A DNA stretch of 64,000 nucleotides, from positions 58,592 to 122,591 of the forward strand of contig JBOHGM010000002.1 of assembly GCA_050699435.1 (NCBI GenBank), read 5' to 3'. Positions 17,209-25,678 of the stretch are shown here, one piece after another. How positions within the stretch are numbered: the stretch's first letter is position 1; every line of letters begins with the position of its first letter. The notes under the pieces are model-generated. The model searched no databases and was not told the DNA's origin. It worked only from the letters and a program-made list of their open reading frames with translations. This DNA comes from GCA-003244245 sp050699435 (GTDB lineage Bacteria > Actinomycetota > Actinomycetes > Mycobacteriales > Pseudonocardiaceae). Position numbers and translations under genes: made by a program.

Positions 17209-17465
17209 TGCCCAGAGGGAACCCGTCGCCGAAGCTCGCCATCACCGTCGACCCGGACGTTCACCGTCAGGTTGTCGACGCCGCCGCGGCCGAGGGCGTC
17301 TCCGTATCCTCCTGGCTGACCGCCGCTGCCCGCCGGGCACTCAAGGTCCGCGACGGGCTCGCCGCGGTCGCCGAGTGGGAGGCGGAGCACGGCCCGCTCA
17401 CGGATGCCGAGCTGACGGAGGCCAGAGACCGGGTCGGCACTGTCAGCGATCGTCGGTCGGCGTGA
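17208..17465 (+). CDS. Ribbon-helix-helix-type antitoxin
   Basis: 85 residues starting VPRGNPSPKLAITVDPDVH; the segment KLAITVDPDVHRQVVDAAA then SVSSWLTAAARRAL fits a strand-helix-helix DNA-binding antitoxin with an acidic C-terminal tail that would wrap the toxin. The GTG has no Shine-Dalgarno sequence but a perfectly placed -10 box, pointing to a leaderless message. It overlaps the PIN toxin by four bases (GTGA). A paralogous pair lies at 58612-59234. Confidence 0.72.
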   Translation: MPRGNPSPKLAITVDPDVHRQVVDAAAAEGVSVSSWLTAAARRALKVRDGLAAVAEWEAEHGPLTDAELTEARDRVGTVSDRRSA

Positions 17466-17842
17466 GCGGTGTCGTCTACGACGCCGGAGCGCTGATCGCC
17501 GCCGAGCGCAATGACCGTGCGTTCTGGGCCGACCACCGGGTGCGACTGGAGCAGGGAACGATTCCGGTCGCTCCCGCTGCCGTCGTCGCCCAGGTCAGCC
17601 GATCACCCCGTCAAGTCCCACTTCGTCGCTTGCTCCGTGGCTGCGACGTGACCGACCTCGATGAAGACACGGCACACCGCGTCGGCCGGCTTCTCGCCCA
17701 CGCCGGCACCACCGACGTCGTCGATGGGGCGGTCGTCGCCGCAGGCCTCGCCCGCTCCGCTGCAGTGGTGACGAGCGACCGCGACGACATCGCCTGCCTC
17801 CTCCGGTCGGCCAGTGCGGATCTGCCGATCATCGAGGTCTGA
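17462..17842 (+). CDS. PIN-domain toxin
   Basis: 126 residues with the acidic PIN pattern: D in VVYDAGALIAAER, E in the same segment, D in TTDVVDGAVVAAGL, and D in VTSDRDDIACL. PIN toxins are Mg-dependent ribonucleases that arrest growth when the antitoxin is lost. The GTG start overlaps the antitoxin stop. It shares the YDxGALxAAER and AGTxDVVDxxVV motifs with the toxin at 58857, so the two modules are paralogous. RNA target unknown. Confidence 0.78.
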   Translation: MSGVVYDAGALIAAERNDRAFWADHRVRLEQGTIPVAPAAVVAQVSRSPRQVPLRRLLRGCDVTDLDEDTAHRVGRLLAHAGTTDVVDGAVVAAGLARSAAVVTSDRDDIACLLRSASADLPIIEV

Positions 17843-17881
17843 CCGGCCCACATTGTCGGTTCCGCCCGACATGATGGACGG

Positions 17882-20800
17882 GTGGACGTGCTCGACCTGT
17901 TCTCCCCCGCCACCCGGGACTGGTTCGCGGGGGCGTTCGCCGCGCCTACCCCCGCGCAGGAGGGTGCATGGCGGGCGTCTGCGGCGGGCGAGCACACCTT
18001 GGTGGTCGCCCCAACGGGCTCTGGCAAGACCCTCGCCGCCTTCCTCTGGGCACTGGACCGGCTGGCCGTCGCAGGCTCGCCGGACGACGCGAGCCGACGC
18101 TGCCGGGTGCTCTACGTGTCCCCGCTCAAGGCCCTGGCGGTCGACGTCGAGCGCAACCTGCGCTCCCCGCTGACCGGTATCCGGCAGGCCGCGCACCGGC
18201 TGGGCCTGCCCCAGCCGAACATCCAGGTGGGCATGCGCACCGGGGACACCCCGGCCGAGCAACGCCGCGCGTTCACCCGCACGCCGCCCGATGTGCTGGT
18301 CACCACCCCGGAGTCACTGTTCCTGCTGCTCACCTCGGCCGCGCGGGAGTCGCTCCGCGGGATCGAGACCGTGATCATTGACGAGGTGCACGCGGTCGCG
18401 GGCACCAAGCGGGGGGCACATCTGGCGCTGTCCCTGGAACGGCTCGACGCCCTGCTGTCTCCTGCGGGTCACCCACACCCGGGCGCACCGGCGCAGCGGA
18501 TCGGTCTGTCCGCCACCGTCCGTCCCATCGACGAGGTCAGCGCGTTCCTGGCCGGGAGCCGGCCGGTGCGTGTGGTGCAGCCGGCTACACCCAAGACCAT
18601 CGAGGTCTCCGTGCAGGTGCCCGTCGAGGACATGAGCACGCTGGGCGAGCCCACCGGCGAGGTGGACGGGTCAGCGGCCGGTGTGCAGCGGCGGGCCTCG
18701 ATCTGGCCCGCGGTCGAGCAGCGCGTCCTGGACCTGGTGCGTGCGCATCGCTCGACGATCGTGTTCGCCAATTCGCGACGGCTGGCCGAGCGGCTCACCT
18801 CTCGGCTCAACGAGCTGGCATCAGAGGAGCCACCACAGCTGCCAACAAGGATGCCCGCGCAGATCATGGCGCAGTCCGAGGTGGCGACCGGGGCCGGCAA
18901 AGTGATCGCCAGGGCGCACCACGGCTCGATGTCCCGTGAACAGCGGACCCTGGTCGAGGAGGAGCTCAAGTCCGGCCTGTTGCCCTGCGTGGTGGCCACC
19001 TCGTCGCTGGAGCTGGGCATCGACATGGGCGCCGTCGACCTGGTGGTGCAGGTCGAGGCACCACCGACGGTGGCCTCCGGGCTGCAGCGGGTCGGCCGGG
19101 CAGGGCACCAGGTGGGGGCAGTCTCCCGCGGGGTGGTCTTCCCGAAGTTCCGTGGCGACCTGGTCTCCTGCGCGGTGGTCGCCGAGCGGATGGCCAGCGG
19201 GGCGATCGAGGCGCTGCGCTACCCCCGCAACCCGCTCGACGTGCTCGCCCAGCAGGTGGTGGCGATGGTCGCGCTGGACATGTGGACCGTCGGTGACCTC
19301 GCCGCCCTGGTCCGCCGCGCCGCCCCGTACGCCGCGCTACCCGACTCCGCGCTGCACGCCGTGCTGGACATGCTCGCCGGGCGCTACCCCTCGGAGGAGT
19401 TCGGTGAGCTGCGACCCCGGATCGTGTGGGACCGGGGGAGCGATGAACTGCGCGGCAGGCCTGGGGCGCAACGCCTGGCGGTCACCTCCGGCGGTACCAT
19501 CCCGGACCGGGGGCTGTTCACCGTGATGACCCCGGGCGGTGCGGACGGCGCGGGTTCGCGGGTCGGCGAGCTCGACGAGGAGATGGTCTACGAGTCCCGA
19601 GTGGGTGACACCTTCCTGCTCGGCTCCAGCGCCTGGCGGGTCGAGGACATCACCCGGGACCAGGTCATCGCCGTACCGGCGCCGGGCGAGCCGGCCCGGA
19701 TGCCGTTCTGGAAGGGGGACGCGCCCGGCCGACCGCTGGAACTCGGACGGGCGCTGGGTGCGTTCGTCCGCGAGCTGGCCGCGGCGACAACGGAAGCGGC
19801 CACCGAACGGGCCCGAGGCGCCGGGCTCGACGAGTGGGCGACCGACAACCTGCTGACCTACCTGCGCGAGCAGCGCGAAGCCGCGGGCCGTGTTCCCGAC
19901 GACCGCACGGTGCTGGTGGAACGGTTCCGCGACGAGCTGGGCGACTGGCGGATGGTGGTGCACTCGCCGTTCGGCGCACAGGTCAACGGGCCGTGGGCGC
20001 TGGCGATCGGTACCCGGTTGCGGGCGCGTCGCGGCGTCGAGGCACAGGTGGTCAGCGCTGACGACGGGATCGTGCTTCGGCTGCCGGACGCACTGGACGG
20101 CGACGGTGCCGAGGTGCTGCCCACCGCCGAGGACGTCCTGCTCGACCCGGAAGAGGTGGAGCAGCTGGTGATCGCCGAGGTGGGCACCTCCGCGCTGTTC
20201 GCCTCCCGGTTCCGGGAGTGCGCCGCTCGCTCCCTGCTGCTGCCCCGCCGCGACCCCACACGCCGGACTCCGCTGTGGCAGCAACGGCAGCGCTCCGCCC
20301 AGCTACTCGCCGTCGCCGCGAAGTACGAGCAGTTCCCGGTCGTGCTGGAGGCGATGCGGGAATGCCTGCAGGACGTCTATGACCTGCCCGGGCTGCGCGA
20401 GCTGATGGCGGATGTGCGGGCCCGGCGGGTGCGGGTGGTGGAGGTCGCCACCCCGTCGCCGTCCCCGTTCGCCCGGTCGCTGCTGTTCGGCTATGTCGGG
20501 ATGTTCCTCTACGAGCTCGACGCCCCGCTCGCCGAACGCAAGGCCGCCGCGCTCTCGTTGGACTCGACGCTGCTCGCCGAGCTGCTGGGCTCCGAGGCGA
20601 TCCGTGAGCTGCTCGATCCCGAGGCGCTGGCCGAGGTCGAGGCGCAGCTGCAGCGGCTGGCTCCCGACCGACATGCCCGCGACGTCGAGGGCACCGCTGA
20701 TCTGCTGCGCGTGCTGGGCGACCTCACCGAGGCGGAGGCCGTGCAGCGGGGGGTGGCCCCGGAATGGCTCGCCGAACTCGGCGCGGCCCGTCGGGCGATC

Positions 20801-22561
20801 ACCGTGCGGATCGCAGGCGAGCAACGGTGGATCGCCGTCGAAGATGCCGGGCGGGTGCGTGATGCGCTCGGCGCGGCTCTGCCCGTGGGGGTACCCGAGG
20901 CGTTCACTGAACCTGTTCCCGACCCGCTCGCCGACCTGCTGCTGCGCTACGCCCGCACCCGAGGGCCGTTCACCGCAGCGGCCGCTGCGGCCCGCTTCGG
21001 GCTCGGGGTTGCCGTGGCGGGTGCGGTGCTGGACCGGATGACCGGGTCCGGCGCCATGGTCCGAGGGGAGCTTCGTCCTGTCGAGGCCGGCGGCGGGGGT
21101 ATCGAGTGCGGGGGTATCGAGTACTGCCATGCCGAGGTGCTGCGACGGCTGCGCCGGGCGTCGTTGGCCCGGTTGCGGGCCGAGGTGGAGCCGGTCGAGC
21201 AAGCCGCGCTGGGGCGGTTCCTGCCCGCCTGGCACGGCATACGGCTGCCGCGCCGCGGGTCGCCGACCGGCCGGGAGCCAACCAACCCGGCGCGCCGCCT
21301 GCACCGTGCGCCCACCCCGGATGACGTGCTCAGCACAATCGAGCAGCTGGCTGGGGCGCCGGTGCCGGCCAGCGCGCTGGAATCGCTGGTGTTCCCGGCC
21401 CGGCTACCGGGCTACTCCCCCGCACTGCTCGACGAGCTCACCACCTCCGGTGAGGTGACCTGGAGCGGCTGCGGGTCGCTGGCCGGCGACGACGGGTGGA
21501 TCGCGCTGGCCCCGGCCGACGTCGCCGATCTGCTGCTCCCGGATCTCGACGAGCAACTCGAGCTCACCCCGCGGCACCGTGCTCTGCTGCGGGCACTGGG
21601 CTGGGACCCGGCGGGCGGCTCAGCGGGCGGCGGCGCCATGTTCTACCGGCAGCTCGCCGACCGGGCCGGGGAACACCTGCTCACCGAGGGGGAGCCGGTA
21701 CCCAGCGACACCGACCTGGTCGTAGCGCTGTGGGAGCTGGTGTGGGCGGGCCTGCTCACCAACGATTCGCTGGCCCCGCTGCGGGCCGTGGTGTCCGGCC
21801 GCTCGGCCGCGCACCGGCCGCGCCGGTCCGCTCCGCGCGGGCGGTACGCCCGGATGCGAGCCGGCCGCCCGCCGACGCCGTCACGCAGCGGCCCGCCGAC
21901 CGTTGCCGGGCGTTGGTCGCTGGCACCTGTTCCCGAGTCCGACCCGACCCGCCGGGCACACGCCCGGGCCGAGGCGTTTCTGGAGCGCCACGGAGTGCTG
22001 ACCAGAGGCGCGCTGGACACCGAGCGGGTGGCCGGTGGCTTCGCTGGTGTATACAAAGTGCTGCGCGCGATGGAGGAGTCCGGCCGGTGCCGGCGCGGGT
22101 ACGTCGTCGAGGGGCTCGGCGCTGCGCAGTTCGCCGTCCCAGGCGCTATCGACCGGCTGCGCGCAGTGGGCCAGCCAGCCGATGACGGCGCATCGGCGGC
22201 GGTGGTGCTCGCCGCCGCCGATCCCGCCCAGCCGTACGGAGCAGCCCTGCCGTGGCCGCCCACCGTCAGTGACTCTCGGCACCGCCCGGGCCGCAAGGCA
22301 GGTGCGCTAGCCGTGCTGGTCAACGGTGCCGCTGCGCTGTATGTCGAGCGCGGCGGCCGGTCGCTGCTGTCCTTCACCGAGGACACCGGGACGCTGCGCA
22401 CCGCTGTGAGCGCCCTCGCCGACGCCGTACAGCAGGGCTGGTTGGGGTCACTGTCGGTCCAGCGTGCTGATGGCGAGGTGGCGCTGGGTTCGGGGCTGGC
22501 CGAGCTACTCCTGGAAGCCGGGTTCCGCGCCACCCCCCGCGGCCTGCGGTTGCGGGCCTGA
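17882..22561 (+). CDS. lhr: Lhr-family ATP-dependent DNA/RNA helicase
   Basis: 1559-residue superfamily 2 helicase. Motif I is APTGSGKT (residues 43-50), motif II is DEVH (IIDEVHAVAGTKRGAH), motif III SATVRP, and motif VI is QRVGRAGHQVG. The Lhr-core winged-helix and beta-barrel region follows, and a long C-terminal domain typical of actinobacterial Lhr fills the second half (HLLTEGEPVPSDTDLV, FLERHGVLTRGALDTER). These 3'-5' helicases unwind damaged or RNA-DNA hybrids. The GTG start lies 40 bp after the PIN toxin. It precedes a convergent gene possibly under LexA control, but I see no SOS box at lhr itself. Confidence 0.92.
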   Translation: MDVLDLFSPATRDWFAGAFAAPTPAQEGAWRASAAGEHTLVVAPTGSGKTLAAFLWALDRLAVAGSPDDASRRCRVLYVSPLKALAVDVERNLRSPLTGIRQAAHRLGLPQPNIQVGMRTGDTPAEQRRAFTRTPPDVLVTTPESLFLLLTSAARESLRGIETVIIDEVHAVAGTKRGAHLALSLERLDALLSPAGHPHPGAPAQRIGLSATVRPIDEVSAFLAGSRPVRVVQPATPKTIEVSVQVPVEDMSTLGEPTGEVDGSAAGVQRRASIWPAVEQRVLDLVRAHRSTIVFANSRRLAERLTSRLNELASEEPPQLPTRMPAQIMAQSEVATGAGKVIARAHHGSMSREQRTLVEEELKSGLLPCVVATSSLELGIDMGAVDLVVQVEAPPTVASGLQRVGRAGHQVGAVSRGVVFPKFRGDLVSCAVVAERMASGAIEALRYPRNPLDVLAQQVVAMVALDMWTVGDLAALVRRAAPYAALPDSALHAVLDMLAGRYPSEEFGELRPRIVWDRGSDELRGRPGAQRLAVTSGGTIPDRGLFTVMTPGGADGAGSRVGELDEEMVYESRVGDTFLLGSSAWRVEDITRDQVIAVPAPGEPARMPFWKGDAPGRPLELGRALGAFVRELAAATTEAATERARGAGLDEWATDNLLTYLREQREAAGRVPDDRTVLVERFRDELGDWRMVVHSPFGAQVNGPWALAIGTRLRARRGVEAQVVSADDGIVLRLPDALDGDGAEVLPTAEDVLLDPEEVEQLVIAEVGTSALFASRFRECAARSLLLPRRDPTRRTPLWQQRQRSAQLLAVAAKYEQFPVVLEAMRECLQDVYDLPGLRELMADVRARRVRVVEVATPSPSPFARSLLFGYVGMFLYELDAPLAERKAAALSLDSTLLAELLGSEAIRELLDPEALAEVEAQLQRLAPDRHARDVEGTADLLRVLGDLTEAEAVQRGVAPEWLAELGAARRAITVRIAGEQRWIAVEDAGRVRDALGAALPVGVPEAFTEPVPDPLADLLLRYARTRGPFTAAAAAARFGLGVAVAGAVLDRMTGSGAMVRGELRPVEAGGGGIECGGIEYCHAEVLRRLRRASLARLRAEVEPVEQAALGRFLPAWHGIRLPRRGSPTGREPTNPARRLHRAPTPDDVLSTIEQLAGAPVPASALESLVFPARLPGYSPALLDELTTSGEVTWSGCGSLAGDDGWIALAPADVADLLLPDLDEQLELTPRHRALLRALGWDPAGGSAGGGAMFYRQLADRAGEHLLTEGEPVPSDTDLVVALWELVWAGLLTNDSLAPLRAVVSGRSAAHRPRRSAPRGRYARMRAGRPPTPSRSGPPTVAGRWSLAPVPESDPTRRAHARAEAFLERHGVLTRGALDTERVAGGFAGVYKVLRAMEESGRCRRGYVVEGLGAAQFAVPGAIDRLRAVGQPADDGASAAVVLAAADPAQPYGAALPWPPTVSDSRHRPGRKAGALAVLVNGAAALYVERGGRSLLSFTEDTGTLRTAVSALADAVQQGWLGSLSVQRADGEVALGSGLAELLLEAGFRATPRGLRLRA

Positions 22562-22579
22562 CAGAGCGTGCACAGGGAC

Positions 22580-23353
22580 TCACTGGGTGGCCGGCCGTAG
22601 CAAGGTCCAGAGCTGCGCAGCGGCGTCCAGGTCACCGGAGATCCGCACCGACTGGTCGGGTAGTCGCCCCCACGACCAGAGGTAGACCTCGGTGGGGTCC
22701 CCGCTGACCATGGCGTCCGCTGAGCGGGCGTCGGCCTCGCCCACCCGTCGCGCGGTGCACCGGCCCAGCTCCAAGACCGCCAGCCAGCGCCGGTCACCAG
22801 CGGCCAAGGCCACCGCTCCCTGCTGAGGCGAGGACATCCCCAGCTCGCTGAGCCGGTGACCGAACCACAGGAACAACAGCTCGTCGATGCCGTCCAGGGC
22901 TACGTCCTGATCGATCGGGTGTACCGGCTCACCTGCGGCAGCCTGCACGTCGACTCGGTGCACGGTGGTCTCGTGCGCCATCCGACGCCGCCAGAAGCCG
23001 TGTGTGCGGTCCGCGGGCCACCAGGTGTCACAGGGGTCAGCCGGATCGTGCCGGTTCAGCTCCGTGAGCAATTCGCCCAGGCCGGTTCGCACGAACCTGA
23101 CCAGATCGCCGTCGAGTGGTGACCGTTGCCACTGTTCGGGTCGCTGGCCGTCCCTTACCCATAACTGGGTCACCCGGTACACACTGCCGACGTGCCGCAG
23201 GGTCTCGCTCAGTGTGAAGCCGGGGCAGCCGGGCACCTCTGCCTGTGCCGCATCCGGCAGCGCCCTGGCCGCCGTGCCGAGCATCAACTCGGCCTCGATA
23301 CCGATGACGTCGAGCATCCGGCCATAGTCGATCATCGGCCGCGGAGCGGTCAT
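22580..23353 (-). CDS. Maleylpyruvate-isomerase-fold, mycothiol-dependent enzyme family protein
   Basis: 257 residues of the MDMPI/DinB-like four-helix fold: MIDYGRMLDVIGIEAELM, GFTLSETLRHVGSVYRV, and the metal-binding HETTVHRVDVQAAAG with a C-terminal sterol-carrier-like domain. Members often use mycothiol, the actinobacterial thiol; the reaction here is unknown. The ATG at 23353 overlaps the HEPN stop as ATGA, so both are translated from one message with a LexA box upstream. Confidence 0.82.
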   Translation of the reverse strand: MTAPRPMIDYGRMLDVIGIEAELMLGTAARALPDAAQAEVPGCPGFTLSETLRHVGSVYRVTQLWVRDGQRPEQWQRSPLDGDLVRFVRTGLGELLTELNRHDPADPCDTWWPADRTHGFWRRRMAHETTVHRVDVQAAAGEPVHPIDQDVALDGIDELLFLWFGHRLSELGMSSPQQGAVALAAGDRRWLAVLELGRCTARRVGEADARSADAMVSGDPTEVYLWSWGRLPDQSVRISGDLDAAAQLWTLLRPATQ

Positions 23354-23787
23354 GTCGACGGCCCGCACACTGCGCGTTCAACGAGGCTGAGGAACTCGCC
23401 GGCTTGCCGGACCAGGTCGTCGGCATCGCGTGTGGACACGAGGCGACTCACTCCGGCCTCGGCGGCAGTCCGGGTGGCGGACGTGGCGGCGAAGAACGCC
23501 GACCACTCGGCGAGTTCCGGCGCAACCGTGGGCAGCAGCACCCACACGCTGGTCGGGCGGGCCCGGCGGCGCGGCCGCGCCCGCGCCGCCAGTACGGCCG
23601 CCGCCGCCCGCAGCGCCGCCAGGTGGGCCTGGGCATAGCGGTCTACTGGACGCGAGGCGTACTCGGCGTCGAGCAGGCCCTGGCGTGCCTGGTCCAGCAA
23701 CGTACCGGCGGTGGGCGGGTGGAAAGATCGGCCGCGGCGCCGCGAGCGCCGGGCGGACGGTGAGATGAGTGGGGCGGTAGCTGACAC
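23350..23787 (-). CDS. SAV_6107-like HEPN domain protein
   Basis: 145 residues, an all-helical HEPN domain resembling the SAV_6107 family (LLDQARQGLLDAEYA, RYAQAHLAALRAAAAVLAAR). R50-x4-H55 (RYAQAH) is the catalytic signature of HEPN ribonucleases. The GTG at 23787 is chosen over an upstream in-frame start at 23856 because AGGAGG lies 5 bases before it. A perfect SOS box lies 114 bp upstream. It overlaps the MDMPI-family gene. A DNA-damage-induced RNase or helper of translesion repair is plausible but unproven. Confidence 0.82.
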   Translation of the reverse strand: MSATAPLISPSARRSRRRGRSFHPPTAGTLLDQARQGLLDAEYASRPVDRYAQAHLAALRAAAAVLAARARPRRRARPTSVWVLLPTVAPELAEWSAFFAATSATRTAAEAGVSRLVSTRDADDLVRQAGEFLSLVERAVCGPST

Positions 23788-23900
23788 GTCGGCCTCCTGG
23801 TCGGAGTCGCAACGGATTGCGACACGTCGACTCCGCCGTGGGGAAGCCGGCGGCACCCGGTGGCGGGGCGCTTCCCCCGCCCCGCCACCGGGCTAGGTGT

Positions 23901-23916
23901 TCGAACACATGTTCGA
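23901..23916. promoter_or_regulatory. Perfect LexA/SOS box upstream of the HEPN operon
   Basis: TCGAACACATGTTCGA matches the actinobacterial consensus TCGAAC-N4-GTTCGA exactly. It lies 114 bp before the HEPN start (minus strand) and about 290 bp before the plus-strand GNAT, with the tandem repeats between, so the HEPN-MDMPI operon is the likely target. Confidence 0.88.
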
Positions 23917-24036
23917 CACCGACCAAGGGTAACCCCTCCTAGCCCGGTCTCGTCAAGTTCAGCTTGCGAGACGTCAGCGGGCGACGTCCGGGCGTGGTCT
24001 GATGGACCTGTGCAGTCCCCCGCTGCCCCCTGCGTC

Positions 24037-24198
24037 GTCGTTGGGCGAGACTCCGTCGTTGGGCGAGACTCGGTCGTTGGGCGAGACTCGGTCGTTGGGC
24101 GAGACTCGGTCGTTGGGCGAGACTCGGTCGTTGAGCAAGGCTCGGTCGTTGGGCGAGACTCGGTCGTTGAGCAAGGCTCAGTCGTTGAGCAAGGCTCC
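24037..24198. repeat. Tandem array of nine 18-bp repeats
   Basis: Nine contiguous units, in two variants: A, GTCGTTGGGCGAGACTCG, and B, GTCGTTGAGCAAGGCTCG. The order is A A A A A B A B B with one-base end variants. There are no spacers. The array ends 12 bp before the GNAT start and lies between it and the SOS box. All frames are open because 18 is a multiple of three, but no frame resembles a known protein. Confidence 0.95.
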
Positions 24199-24209
24199 GG
24201 AGTTCCGCG

Positions 24210-24776
24210 GTGACAGCGATGGCCGCTCACGAACCGGCCAGGCTGGCTGAGCTGACCGTCGCGCAGCTGCGCGCGAGGCTCGACGAGGCATTGCAGATCT
24301 ATGTCACCGCGATGCGCTACCCACCCGGTACCGCGCAGCATCGGAGTCCGATGTGGCTGGAACACATGCTGCGGGCCGGCTGGCGGTGCGTGGGGGCGTT
24401 CGATGGCGACGCCCTGGTCGGCATCGCCTACGGCTACCTCGGGGCGAGCGGTCAGTGGTGGCACGACGAGGTACGGCGCGGGCTGGCCTTGATCGATCCC
24501 GCCACGGCGCAACGTTGCCTCGCGAACTACTTCGAGCTCACCGAGCTGCATGTGCACCCGGACGCGCAAGGCAGGGGCGTCGGCCACGCTCTGCTCACCG
24601 AACTGCTGTCCGGAGTGGACGCTGCACGCGTACTGCTGTCCACCCCCGAAGGCCCTACCAGGGCATGGCGCCTGTACCGCCGGGCCGGGTTCACCGACCT
24701 GCTCCGCAATTACCGTTTCACCGGGGACTCGCGGCCGTTCGCCGTGCTGGGCCGCACGCTGCCGCTGGGACCGTGA
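24210..24776 (+). CDS. GNAT-family N-acetyltransferase
   Basis: 188 residues. The acetyl-CoA-binding signature is ELHVHPDAQGRGVGHALLTELL (Q/R-x-x-G-x-G/A), followed by TPEGPTRAWRLYRRAGF, a typical GNAT C-terminus. The N-terminal half (LRARLDEALQIYVTAMRYP) is helical. GTG start at 24210; the stop overlaps the next GTG as GTGA. It starts the run of carotenoid genes, but its substrate is unknown. Confidence 0.83.
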   Translation: MTAMAAHEPARLAELTVAQLRARLDEALQIYVTAMRYPPGTAQHRSPMWLEHMLRAGWRCVGAFDGDALVGIAYGYLGASGQWWHDEVRRGLALIDPATAQRCLANYFELTELHVHPDAQGRGVGHALLTELLSGVDAARVLLSTPEGPTRAWRLYRRAGFTDLLRNYRFTGDSRPFAVLGRTLPLGP

Positions 24777-25678
24777 CCGACCGGGGGGTGGTCGGGCTCG
24801 GTGCGGCGGGCCTGGCCGCGCAGCTCTGTTATCCGCAGGTCGGCGGGAGCTTTCGTGACCTGCTCACCGTGGCTGTGGTGCTGCTGCTCGCCGGCGCCTG
24901 TGTGGCCCACGCCGCGGCCACCCGCGGTGCCCGCTGGGCGACCGGCCTCGTCGTGATCACCGCGGGCGGCGGGTTGCTCACCGAGTTCGTGGGAACCACC
25001 ACCGGCGTCCCGTTCGGCGGCTATGCGTACACCACCGACGGTGCACTCGGCCCGGAACTCGGGTCAGTCCCGCTGCTGATCGGCCCGGCCTGGACGTTCG
25101 GTGCGTACCCGGCGTGGTGCGCCGCCCAAGCGATCGTCGGGCCGGGGCGGGGCGCGGCTACCGTGCTCGTCGCCGCCTGGGGTCTGGCCAGCTGGGACCT
25201 TTACCTGGATCCGCAGATGGTCGCCGACGGTAGGTGGGTGTGGACCGACCCCGGCCCGGGGCTGCCCGGCGTTGTCGAGGTGCCGCTGAGCAACTACGCA
25301 GGCTGGCTGCTGGTAGCGCTGGTGCTCTGCGCGGCGCTGCACCGGCTGGACCGCGCGCTGGGCACTCCGCGGCGCGGGACCGACGGCCTGCCCCTGGCGT
25401 TGTTCTGCTGGACCTGGCTGGGCAGCGCGCTGGCCCATGCGGTGTTCTTGGACCTGCCTGCTTCGGCCTGCTACGGCATGGTTGGGATGGGCCTGGTCGG
25501 GGTGCCCCTGCTGGGCACACTGCTCCTGTCCCGCGCTCCTGGGACTGGCCTACGTGCTGCGCCCGGCGGTGGTGATGGAGTGCGAGGGCAGCATGCCGAG
25601 CCGGGCCAGCACGGCTCGGGTGGAGCCGGACCGGTTGAGGGTGTAGAAGTGCAGCCCCGGCGCACCCTCGGCGAGTAG
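24773..25678 (+). CDS. Carotenoid biosynthesis membrane protein (CruF/DUF422-like)
   Basis: About 300 residues with seven or so hydrophobic segments and the conserved GVPFGGYAYT and ASWDLYLDPQMVADGRWVW motifs of carotenoid-pathway hydratase-like proteins. It would modify the ends of the carotenoid made by crtB/crtI in this region. The start overlaps GNAT. The last 43 residues (from about 25550) run antiparallel through the 3' end of metF and are hydrophilic and G-rich; another frame there reads a hydrophobic LLGLAYVLRPAVV, so a frameshift near 25530 is possible. Confidence 0.75.
   Translation: MTDRGVVGLGAAGLAAQLCYPQVGGSFRDLLTVAVVLLLAGACVAHAAATRGARWATGLVVITAGGGLLTEFVGTTTGVPFGGYAYTTDGALGPELGSVPLLIGPAWTFGAYPAWCAAQAIVGPGRGAATVLVAAWGLASWDLYLDPQMVADGRWVWTDPGPGLPGVVEVPLSNYAGWLLVALVLCAALHRLDRALGTPRRGTDGLPLALFCWTWLGSALAHAVFLDLPASACYGMVGMGLVGVPLLGTLLLSRAPGTGLRAAPGGGDGVRGQHAEPGQHGSGGAGPVEGVEVQPRRTLGE

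Noticed and set aside
19337..20284. 315-codon minus-strand frame opposite lhr
   Set aside because: Antisense shadow with Arg/Pro/Gly-rich low-complexity peptide.
24037..24198. CRISPR-like array
   Set aside because: The 18-bp units are contiguous, with no spacers and no cas genes.
23974..24250. Repeat protein encoded by the 18-bp array
   Set aside because: All frames are open simply because the unit is a multiple of three; no start signal and no continuation into a domain.
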